From Fibrobacter sp. UWB10 (GTDB taxonomy: Bacteria > Fibrobacterota > Fibrobacteria > Fibrobacterales > Fibrobacteraceae), in assembly GCF_900182935.1 (NCBI RefSeq), contig NZ_FXUE01000004.1, forward strand, positions 186,001 through 250,000: a stretch of DNA of 64,000 bases, written 5' to 3'. Positions 11,044 to 17,477 of the stretch are shown here, one piece after another. How positions within the stretch are numbered: the first letter of the stretch is position 1; every line of letters begins with the position of its first letter. The position numbers and the translations under genes are program-made. The notes under the pieces are model-generated. The model made no database searches and was not told the origin of the DNA. It saw nothing but the letters and a program-made list of their open reading frames with translations.

Positions 11044-12819
11044 ATGAAAAAGATAATCTCTACAGCAACGAAAGTTGCTGCTGTTGCTCTCGCAGCGTCA
11101 ACTTTCTCTTTTGCCGGTCCGGGCTTGGCTGATGGTGCAGCCAAATTCGTCGGTAACATTACCACTAACGGCCAGGTCCGTAGCGACTTTACGTCTCTCT
11201 GGAACCAGATTACCGCTGAAAACGAATGTAAGTGGGCTTCTATCGAAGGTACCCGCGGTCGTTACAACTGGTCTGGTTGCGACGCTGCCTATAACTGGGC
11301 AAAGAACAACGGTGGCCACTTCAAGTTCCACGCCCTGGTGTGGGGCTCCCAGTATCCGAACTGGTTGAACGGCCTTAGCGCAGCCGACACCAAGACGGCA
11401 ATCACGAACTGGATGGATGCCGTCAAGCAGCATTACCCCGAACTCGAAATGATCGACGTGGTGAACGAAGCTATTAAGTCGGGTGGCAGCTACCACTCTG
11501 GCTACGGCAAGAACAACAATATCATCGCGGCTCTCGGTGGCGATAACGGCAACTACGAATTCGTGGCTGAAGCCTTCAGAATGGCCCGTAAGCGTTGGCC
11601 GAACGCTATCTTGATCTATAACGACTACAATACCGTTCAGTGGCAGAAGAACGAAGGTATCGACCTTATCAATAAGCTGAAAAAGGCTGGCGCTCCGGTT
11701 GACGCCTATGGCTTGCAGGCTCACGATATGCAGGTTTCCGGTGGTCAGCAAGGTGGCCAAGGCGGTGGCGGTTCCTGCTTGAACATCAATACGCTCAAGA
11801 GCGCTATTGAAGAAATCTGGAACAAGACCCAGATGCCGATGTTCATCTCTGAATACGATATCGCTTCTAACGACGATAACGACCAGAAGAACTGCTACTC
11901 TCAGCAGATCTCCTACTTCATGGAAAATGAACACATTGCCGGTATCACCCTCTGGGGTTACATCTACGGTTCTACTTGGACCTCTGGCGGTAACTCCGGT
12001 ATTATCAGGAACGGCCAGGACCGTCCGGCCATGACTTGGTTGAAGGATTACCTCTCCAAGAACAAGGGCGTGAACACGACGGGCCTTCCTACGGGCGAAA
12101 TCACTCCGGTGGAACCTGAACCGCAGACTCCGTTCAAGGGTGAAGCTCTCGCTGTCCCGGGCAAGATCGAAGTCGAAGACTTCGACATTCCGGGCAAGGG
12201 CAAGAACGAAGACGGCACGAGCAACGCTTCTTATGCCGACGATGGCGAAAACCACGGTGATTCCGACTACCGCAAGGATACCGGTGCCGACCTTTACAAG
12301 AAGGGTACGGGCATTGCTCTCGGCTACAACAATACCGGTGACTGGTACGAATACACCATCAACGTTGCCGAAGCAGGCGAATACACCGCTGTAGCTTCTG
12401 TCGCAACCGAAGGTACTGGCGCATTCACGCTCTCCCTCGACGGCAAGGCTCTCGCCGACTTCGAAGTCACGGGAACTAGCTACGACGAATTCTCCAACGT
12501 GAGCAAGAAGGTGACTCTCCCGGCCGGCAAGCATATCCTCCGCATGGAAGTGACTCAGGAATACTTCGACATCGACTACATCGAATTCACGAAGGGTGAC
12601 ATTACTGCAATCGCCCAGAAGGTGGAACTCGACAACAACTCTCGTCAGGACTACCACGTGTTCGACCAGAACGGTGTCCACATGGGTGTGCTCACTGCCT
12701 ACGGTTTCGACGCTGCTAAGGAAATCCTCCAGAGCTCCAGCGCTGTGAAGGCCTCCGGTATCTACTACCTGCGCAGCCGCACCACTGGCAAGATGCAGTC
12801 TGTAAGAGTTATTCGCTAA
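11044..12819 (+). CDS. Secreted GH10 endo-beta-1,4-xylanase with CBM6 (xylanase 3)
   Basis: 591 residues from the ATG at 11044 (AAAAAGGATG upstream); earlier in-frame starts precede the ribosome-binding site. The signal peptide is MKKIISTATKVAAVALAASTFSFA. GH10 spans about 25-365 with Glu142 in DVVNEA and Glu270 in ISEYDI, and the Gly-rich loop GGQQGGQGGGG. CBM6 (about 385-520) matches xylanase 1 in its first half but diverges in its second (TEGTGAFTLSLDGK). The C-terminal domain ends YYLRSRTTGKMQSVRVIR. It has the same function as its two neighbours, probably with different chain-length or side-chain tolerance. Confidence 0.95.
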   Translation: MKKIISTATKVAAVALAASTFSFAGPGLADGAAKFVGNITTNGQVRSDFTSLWNQITAENECKWASIEGTRGRYNWSGCDAAYNWAKNNGGHFKFHALVWGSQYPNWLNGLSAADTKTAITNWMDAVKQHYPELEMIDVVNEAIKSGGSYHSGYGKNNNIIAALGGDNGNYEFVAEAFRMARKRWPNAILIYNDYNTVQWQKNEGIDLINKLKKAGAPVDAYGLQAHDMQVSGGQQGGQGGGGSCLNINTLKSAIEEIWNKTQMPMFISEYDIASNDDNDQKNCYSQQISYFMENEHIAGITLWGYIYGSTWTSGGNSGIIRNGQDRPAMTWLKDYLSKNKGVNTTGLPTGEITPVEPEPQTPFKGEALAVPGKIEVEDFDIPGKGKNEDGTSNASYADDGENHGDSDYRKDTGADLYKKGTGIALGYNNTGDWYEYTINVAEAGEYTAVASVATEGTGAFTLSLDGKALADFEVTGTSYDEFSNVSKKVTLPAGKHILRMEVTQEYFDIDYIEFTKGDITAIAQKVELDNNSRQDYHVFDQNGVHMGVLTAYGFDAAKEILQSSSAVKASGIYYLRSRTTGKMQSVRVIR

Positions 12820-12842
12820 TCTTTAGAAACTCAATACACCAA

Positions 12843-12883
12843 ACAACGGGCCCCGAAGCGAATGCTTCGGGACTTGTTTTTTA
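12843..12883 (+). terminator. Terminator after xylanase 3
   Basis: GGGCCCCGAAGC-GAAT-GCTTCGGGACTTG hairpin followed by TTTTTTATT; nearly the same as the terminator of xylanase 2. Confidence 0.8.
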
Positions 12884-12904
12884 TTCAGGGGATTTTTGTG
12901 CAAA

Positions 12905-12936
12905 CGAAAAAGCACCAGTGAAACTGGTGCTTTTCG
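12905..12936. terminator. Bidirectional terminator between xylanase 3 and the leftward small gene
   Basis: A near-perfect hairpin (AAAAGCACCAGT-GAA-ACTGGTGCTTTT) with A/T arms that can work in both directions. It most likely serves the leftward gene ending at 12959. Confidence 0.8.
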
Positions 12937-12958
12937 AAATTCGATTTGAATTTACCGA

Positions 12959-13378
12959 TTAGCGATCGTGAATGTCGATGCAGTCGCGGATGTCGCGGGC
13001 AGCGAACATACGGCCACGGCGCGGGTCGAGGCAGTCAACGCGATCCGGGCGGTTGCGACGGAAGTCAACAGTCATCCAACGGGTACCATCGTTGCAGTAG
13101 TAGTCGAAACGACCTTCTGCATCACCACGGTAGCAAGAACCTTCAACCATCGGACGGCGGTTGCGGTAGTCAACGCGGAAGTGGCGGTCACGCGGGCGGC
13201 AATCCGGCTTTTCAAAGCGGCATTGCAGGCGTTCACGCGGAGGAGGTGGCGGCGGAGGAGGAGGGTCGGCCGGTCTTTCCTTTTTCTTGCCATTGTCAAC
13301 GTGAATCGTAAAGCCGGCCCATGCGCCGGAAGAAAGCATCAGCGTAGCTGCCAAGATTGCTAGAATGGGTTTCTTCAT
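12959..13378 (-). CDS. Small secreted Arg/Asp-rich protein with poly-proline stretch
   Basis: 139 residues from the ATG at 13378, which follows AAGGAG; upstream in-frame starts lack this. Signal peptide MKKPILAILAATLMLSSGAWA. After a short Lys-rich segment comes a run of nine prolines (about residues 41-49), then an Arg/Asp-rich domain with six cysteines (CRFEKPDC, SCYRGDAEGRFDYYC, VDCLDPRR, RDCIDI), suggesting disulfides outside the cytoplasm. No family is recognised. Placement after the xylanases and convergent orientation do not show a role; binding to anionic polymers is only a guess. Confidence 0.75.
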   Translation of the reverse strand: MKKPILAILAATLMLSSGAWAGFTIHVDNGKKKERPADPPPPPPPPPRERLQCRFEKPDCRPRDRHFRVDYRNRRPMVEGSCYRGDAEGRFDYYCNDGTRWMTVDFRRNRPDRVDCLDPRRGRMFAARDIRDCIDIHDR

Positions 13379-13771
13379 TCTTACTCCTTGAGAGAAATGC
13401 ATTATATAGTTATGACCAAAATATAAGTTAATTAGTTCCAAAAAAGTGAGTGTGCTTGAAAAAAATATGGATAGGTTGAAAAAAATTACAGATAGTTTGC
13501 AAGCTTGTTTTGTGACGAGCGGTTGTCTTTAAGACTCGGGTGGTCGAGTGTAGTTTGTGTGCTTTTGAGGGCGAAAATGGGGTAATTTATAGCAAAACTA
13601 TATTATAATTAATATAATTGATATAATCGATAGAATGAAAAATGCTTAAATGACGCGGATTTTTCGAAAAATAGTACTTTTTTGCCCTTGCAAAGCCCGG
13701 AAATTTCTTCTAAATTTAGCGCAGCATTTCACGGGGCGACTTTGCTCCGGAATAACTCAAAAAGGATTTAC
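13379..13771. other. AT-rich intergenic region upstream of rplM
   Basis: 393 bases between the divergent small gene and rplM. The left part holds the start region of the leftward gene. The middle (about 13590-13640) is very AT-rich with repeated ATAAT/TATAAT-like words (ATTATAATTAATATAATTG). The right end contains the rplM promoter. No gene is seen. Confidence 0.6.
13688..13716 (+). promoter_or_regulatory. Promoter of rplM-rpsI
   Basis: TTGCAA at 13688-13693, a 17-base spacer, then TAAATT at 13711-13716. This leaves a leader of about 50 bases before the ATG at 13772. The same TTGCAA-N17-TAA(A/T)TT layout precedes the EAL gene at 21835. Confidence 0.6.
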
Positions 13772-14200
13772 ATGAAGACCATTACGGTAAACCCGAAGAA
13801 CGTCGAACGCAAGTGGAAGCTTGTGGACGCCGCCGAAAAGCCTATGGGTCGCGTTGCCTCTGAAGTTGCAAAGCTCCTGATGGGCAAGCACAAGGCCATC
13901 TTCTCCCCGAACGTCGACACTGGCGACTTCGTGGTTGTGATCAACGCTGAAAAAGTTGCTGTTACCGGCAACAAGAACCTGCAGAAGCAGTACTTCCACC
14001 ACACCGGTCACATTGCCGGTGAACGCTGGATCAACTTTGCCGACCTTCAGGCAAAGCACCCGACTGCACCGCTCGAAGCTGCCATTTGGGGCATGCTCCC
14101 GCACAGCGCTCTCGGTCACAAGATGATCAAGAAGCTCAAAATTTATGCCGGCGCCGAACATCCGCACGCTGCGCAGAAACCTGAAGTTGTAGAACTTTAA
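13772..14200 (+). CDS. rplM: 50S ribosomal protein L13
   Basis: 142 residues, the usual L13 length, from the ATG at 13772 (AAAAAGGATTTAC upstream). Typical L13 features include KWKLVDAAEKPMGRVASEVA at the N-terminus and the core GDFVVVINAEKVAVTGNK and WGMLPHSALGHKMIKKLKIYAG. It is a large-subunit protein that binds 23S rRNA early in assembly. rpsI follows 17 bases downstream, the standard bacterial rplM-rpsI pair. Confidence 0.97.
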   Translation: MKTITVNPKNVERKWKLVDAAEKPMGRVASEVAKLLMGKHKAIFSPNVDTGDFVVVINAEKVAVTGNKNLQKQYFHHTGHIAGERWINFADLQAKHPTAPLEAAIWGMLPHSALGHKMIKKLKIYAGAEHPHAAQKPEVVEL

Positions 14201-14217
14201 GAACGGAGGATACCTCT

Positions 14218-14622
14218 ATCGCTACCGCAAAAAATAAGAAGATCTACCGCGGCACTGGCCGTCGCAAGAACGCCATCGCTGCTGTGATCCTGAAGCCGGG
14301 TTCCGGCAAGCGCACTATCAATGGTCGTGATTTCAAGGATTACTTCCATTCTGAAGTGCAGAACATGATTGCAAACCTCCCGTTCGCCATCCTCGGCAAC
14401 GCGGAAGAATGGGACGTCGAAGTTACCGCTCGTGGCGGTGGCATCGCTGGCCAGATGGGCGCTGTCCGTCTCGGCATTGCCCGCGCACTGGTTGCTAACA
14501 ACGCTGAAGACAAGCCGGCCCTCAAGAAGGAAGGCTTGATGACTCGCGACTCTCGTGCTGTTGAACGTAAGAAGTTCGGCCGCAAGAAGGCTCGTAAGCA
14601 CTTCCAGTTCAGCAAGCGCTAA
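14218..14622 (+). CDS. rpsI: 30S ribosomal protein S9, apparent AUC start
   Basis: 134 residues if translation starts at ATC 14218. This codon lies 7 bases after a strong GGAGGA (14205-14210), and the following residues ATAKNKKIYRGTGRRKNAIAAV match the S9 N-terminus. No ATG, GTG or TTG is in frame between the rplM stop and GTG 14284, and starting there would lose 22 conserved residues, including GTGRRKNA. The C-terminus (LMTRDSRAVERKKFGRKKARKHFQFSKR) is the classic S9 tail that reaches the P-site. A non-canonical AUC start, or a sequencing error at that codon, is required. Co-transcribed with rplM and closed by a strong terminator. Confidence 0.9.
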   Translation: MATAKNKKIYRGTGRRKNAIAAVILKPGSGKRTINGRDFKDYFHSEVQNMIANLPFAILGNAEEWDVEVTARGGGIAGQMGAVRLGIARALVANNAEDKPALKKEGLMTRDSRAVERKKFGRKKARKHFQFSKR

Positions 14623-14642
14623 TCTGCGAATTTGCTTTTACG

Positions 14643-14676
14643 GAAAACCCTGGCTCTCGCCAGGGTTTTCTTTTTA
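14643..14676 (+). terminator. Terminator after rpsI
   Basis: A perfect 11-bp stem AAAACCCTGGC-TCTC-GCCAGGGTTTT followed by CTTTTT. Confidence 0.9.
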
Positions 14677-14693
14677 TACGCTTGCTGCTAGCG

Positions 14694-14722
14694 TGTCATG
14701 CTGAGGAATCTCAGCATCGGCT
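14694..14722. repeat. Dispersed hairpin repeat, copy 1
   Basis: TGTCATGCTGAG-GAAT-CTCAGCATC. The 8-bp stem ATGCTGAG/CTCAGCAT is closed by GAAT. Related copies lie at 63321 and 63501. Confidence 0.6.
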
Positions 14723-14743
14723 CTTGGTTGTCTGATTAGTTTG

Positions 14744-15499
14744 TTAGAAATTATCCGGGCGGTCGAACATGTGCGTCACGAATTCAACGACCAGCGTCTC
14801 GTAGGCCTCGTCGCTGAAAATCGGCTTTTGCATCAGGTCGATCGCCTCTTGCGAAAGCTTGCCAGTTTTGGCAAGTTCTGCGCCGCCTTTCTTGTACTTT
14901 TCACGCAGCATGTTGAGGCGGCGCGGGCCCCCGCGGTGGTCGAGCGCTCGCATCTGCGGGCAGGCGATGAGCGTGTAGCCTTCGTGACCAAGAATGATGT
15001 CAAACTGCTTGCGGATCGGCTCGTACACAACGTCCAAATCCATCCAGGCGCAGCTCGAAAGCAGAATGATCTTCTGACCTTCTTTCTGGAACTGCAAGCC
15101 GTGCAAGTGCGAGTTCATGGCGGTGGCGCCTTCTTTAAGCTTCTGGCCCATGTAGGGGTGAACCATGCCCACGATGCGGTCCATGAGTACCTTCATCTGG
15201 CCCGGCACGCTAAACAGGTACAAAGGGAAACTCCAGATCACGATGTCGGAATTCGTGAGCTTTTCGCGAATCCAGGGCACATCGTCGTCCTTCATGAAGC
15301 AGCTGCCGTCTTCACGACCCCAGCAGCTTAAGCAACCGCGACAGGGCTTGATATTCAGACGGTCGATAAAAAGGTATTCCGACTCGTATTCGCCGCTTTC
15401 TTCTAGGCCTTCTACGAACGCCTTGGTCGGAATCAGGGTTCCGCTGCGTTCGTTTTTCGGGCTTGCAACCATCACGAGAATTTTCTTTTTATCTGCCAT
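14744..15499 (-). CDS. Flavodoxin-fold NAD(P)H-dependent oxidoreductase
   Basis: 251 residues from the ATG at 15499. The N-terminal ILVMVASPKNERSGT is the FMN phosphate-binding loop of the NADPH-dependent FMN reductase/flavodoxin-like family. IKPCRGCLSCWGREDG carries the cysteine cluster common in iron-sulfur flavoprotein-like oxidoreductases, and SFPLYLFSVPGQMKVLMDRI is the second flavin-contact region. It is probably a cytosolic FMN-dependent reductase; the electron donor and acceptor are unknown. It stands alone on the minus strand between two ribosomal operons. Confidence 0.8.
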   Translation of the reverse strand: MADKKKILVMVASPKNERSGTLIPTKAFVEGLEESGEYESEYLFIDRLNIKPCRGCLSCWGREDGSCFMKDDDVPWIREKLTNSDIVIWSFPLYLFSVPGQMKVLMDRIVGMVHPYMGQKLKEGATAMNSHLHGLQFQKEGQKIILLSSCAWMDLDVVYEPIRKQFDIILGHEGYTLIACPQMRALDHRGGPRRLNMLREKYKKGGAELAKTGKLSQEAIDLMQKPIFSDEAYETLVVEFVTHMFDRPDNF

Positions 15500-15535
15500 G
15501 GGCGCAAATTTAGTTAAAATTACGGATTTTTGCGC

Positions 15536-15564
15536 TTTACCTGCCTATGATTATTTTCTATATT
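15536..15564 (+). promoter_or_regulatory. Promoter of rpsB-tsf
   Basis: TTTACC (15536-15541), a 17-base spacer and TATATT (15559-15564). The start codon lies about 150 bases further on, leaving a long structured leader. Confidence 0.5.
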
Positions 15565-15569
15565 ATGCG

Positions 15570-15713
15570 CCGCTCGGGCAATTACGCTCGGGTAAAACCA
15601 ATCACCGGCTTGCGAGAGTCGCTTCGGTGGCGAGGTCCACACCCCTAGGTTCGGGCATCGCTTCGCGGCTTAATTGCAGTCCGGGTAGTAACAACCGAAA
15701 AGGAAAATACATT
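15570..15713 (+). promoter_or_regulatory. Structured leader of rpsB (candidate S2 autoregulatory RNA)
   Basis: About 140 GC-rich, non-coding bases with a long-range pairing (GCAATTA 15578-15584 with TAATTGC 15671-15677) enclosing smaller hairpins such as TCGC-TTCGGTG-GCGA. Ribosomal protein leaders that bind S2 are known in other bacteria. I cannot match this one to a specific family by eye. Confidence 0.4.
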
Positions 15714-16454
15714 ATGGCAAATCTGCCTTCTGTCGAAGATCTGCTTGCTGCAGGCTCCCACTTTGGTCACCAGACTCAGCGCTGGAACCCGAAAATGAAA
15801 CCCTACATCTTGGCTGAAAAGAACGGCATCTACGTTCTCAACCTCTCCAAGACTCGTGAACTCCTTGAAGAAGCTGCCAAGGCCGCTGCCAAGATTTCTG
15901 AATCTGGCAAGACCGTGCTCTTCGTTGGCACCAAGCCGACCGCTCGTCAGTGCGTGCTCGACGCTGCTGCTTCTTGCAACCAGTTCTCCGTGACCAACCG
16001 CTGGCTCGGTGGTATGCTCACGAACTTCCAGACCGTTCGTAAGTCCATCAAGAAGATTGACAAGATCGACGCTATGGAAGCTGATGGTACTTTCCAGGCT
16101 CTCTCCAAGAAGGAAGTCCTCGACAAGAACCGCGAACGCGAAAAGCTCCTTTCCGTGTTCGGTGGCATCCGTGAAATGGTGAACCTCCCGGGCCTCCTCG
16201 TCGTGACCGACCTCGCTCACGAAAAGATCGCCGTGGCTGAAGCTCGCCGCCTCCACATTCCTATCATCGGCATTTGCGACACGAACGTCGACCCGACTCT
16301 CGTGGACTATCCGATTCCGGCTAACGACGACGCCGTGAAGTCTCTCACGCTCATCGTCGACTACATCGCAGCTAACGTCCAGAAGCGTACTGCTGACAAG
16401 AAGGCCGACAAGGAAGAAGCTAAGAAGTTCGACAACGGCGAGGAAGAAAAGTAA
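15714..16454 (+). CDS. rpsB: 30S ribosomal protein S2
   Basis: 246 residues from the ATG at 15714, with AAAAGGAAA upstream. The S2 hallmarks are VEDLLAAGSHFGHQTQRWNP near the N-terminus, NRWLGGMLTNFQT in the middle and PIIGICDTNVDPTLVDYPIP towards the C-terminus, followed by an acidic/Lys tail. It is required for binding of S1 and for 30S function. The gene stops one base before tsf, so the two are translationally coupled. Confidence 0.97.
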   Translation: MANLPSVEDLLAAGSHFGHQTQRWNPKMKPYILAEKNGIYVLNLSKTRELLEEAAKAAAKISESGKTVLFVGTKPTARQCVLDAAASCNQFSVTNRWLGGMLTNFQTVRKSIKKIDKIDAMEADGTFQALSKKEVLDKNREREKLLSVFGGIREMVNLPGLLVVTDLAHEKIAVAEARRLHIPIIGICDTNVDPTLVDYPIPANDDAVKSLTLIVDYIAANVQKRTADKKADKEEAKKFDNGEEEK

Positions 16455-16455
16455 T

Positions 16456-17337
16456 ATGCAGATTACCGCTTCCCTCGTTAACGAACTCCGTCAGAAGACT
16501 GGCGTGGGCATGATGCAGTGCAAGAAGGCCCTCACCGAAACTGACGGCGACATGGACAAGGCCGTTGAACTCCTCCGCAAGCAGGGTGCTGCTGTTGCCG
16601 CCAAGCGCGCCGACAAGGCCGCTAAGGAAGGCCGCATCTACCTCATCGAAACCGCTGACAAGGCTGCTGCTTTCGAACTCTCTTGCGAAACTGAACCGGT
16701 TTCCAACAACGACGACTTCGTCGCTCTCGCCAACATGGCTGTGAAGGCTGTCGAAACTCAGGCTATCGCCTCTGTCGAAGACCTCAAGAACGCTGTTGTC
16801 GACGGCAAGAAGATCAACGATGTGCTCCAGGACGTGCTCGTCAAGATCCAGGAAAACATCGACTTCCGCAAGTTCGCCGAAATGAAGAAGACTGCTAACT
16901 CCGTGTTTGGCGTTTACAGCCACATGAAGGGCAAGATCGGTGTGATCACCGAACTCGCTTACGAAGGCTCTGCCGACGAAGCTGCCCTCAAGGCTGCCGC
17001 TAAGGACATCGCTATGCAGGCCGCTGCATTCGCTCCGGTTGCATTGAACGATGCTGCAGTTCCGGCTGAAACGATCGAAAAGGAAAAGGAAATTGCCAAG
17101 GCTCAGATCGAAGCTTCTGGCAAGGCTCCGAAGCCTGAATTCCTGCAGCGCCAGATTGACGGCCGCGTCGCCAAGGTGCTCAAGGAAATCGTTCTCGAAG
17201 ACCAGGAATTCTTCATGTCCGAAAAGAACCCGAAGAAGCTCTCTGTCAAGGACTATCTCCAGGAAGTCGTTGCCAAGCAGCTCGGTCTTTCCAGCTTGAA
17301 GGTCGTGAACTTCATCCGCTTCGAACGCGGTAACTAA
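16456..17337 (+). CDS. tsf: Elongation factor Ts
   Basis: 293 residues, of normal EF-Ts length. The N-terminal UBA-like helix region has VNELRQKTGVGMMQCKKAL, followed by the TDGDMDKAVELLRKQG signature. The core ends with the typical KKLSVKDYLQEVVAKQLG. It is the guanine nucleotide exchange factor of EF-Tu. It begins one base after the rpsB stop and is closed by a terminator at 17413. Confidence 0.97.
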   Translation: MQITASLVNELRQKTGVGMMQCKKALTETDGDMDKAVELLRKQGAAVAAKRADKAAKEGRIYLIETADKAAAFELSCETEPVSNNDDFVALANMAVKAVETQAIASVEDLKNAVVDGKKINDVLQDVLVKIQENIDFRKFAEMKKTANSVFGVYSHMKGKIGVITELAYEGSADEAALKAAAKDIAMQAAAFAPVALNDAAVPAETIEKEKEIAKAQIEASGKAPKPEFLQRQIDGRVAKVLKEIVLEDQEFFMSEKNPKKLSVKDYLQEVVAKQLGLSSLKVVNFIRFERGN

Positions 17338-17412
17338 GAGGTTTTGAGCTAGCGAGGTGTGAGGTCGTGCCTTCGGCACTCTGAGCATCGCCTAGTACAG
17401 GCTCTAAAATTT

Positions 17413-17446
17413 GGTCGCTCCCTTGCGGGGCGGCCAATTTTTTTTA
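17413..17446 (+). terminator. Terminator after rpsB-tsf
   Basis: GGTCGCTCCC-TTGC-GGGGCGGCC hairpin (one bulge) followed by an eight-T run. Confidence 0.8.
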
Positions 17447-17477
17447 TTTTGTACAAGAGTTAAGAAAGGAGAACAAA

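Noticed and set aside
9128-12681. Long open frames antisense to xylanases 2 and 3
   Set aside because: They mirror well-supported GH10-CBM6 genes and reappear in the same place in both paralogues because the sense codons are biased.
15570-15713. A tRNA or tmRNA gene before rpsB
   Set aside because: GGTTCGGGC looked like a T-arm, but no cloverleaf with acceptor stem and anticodon could be folded by eye.
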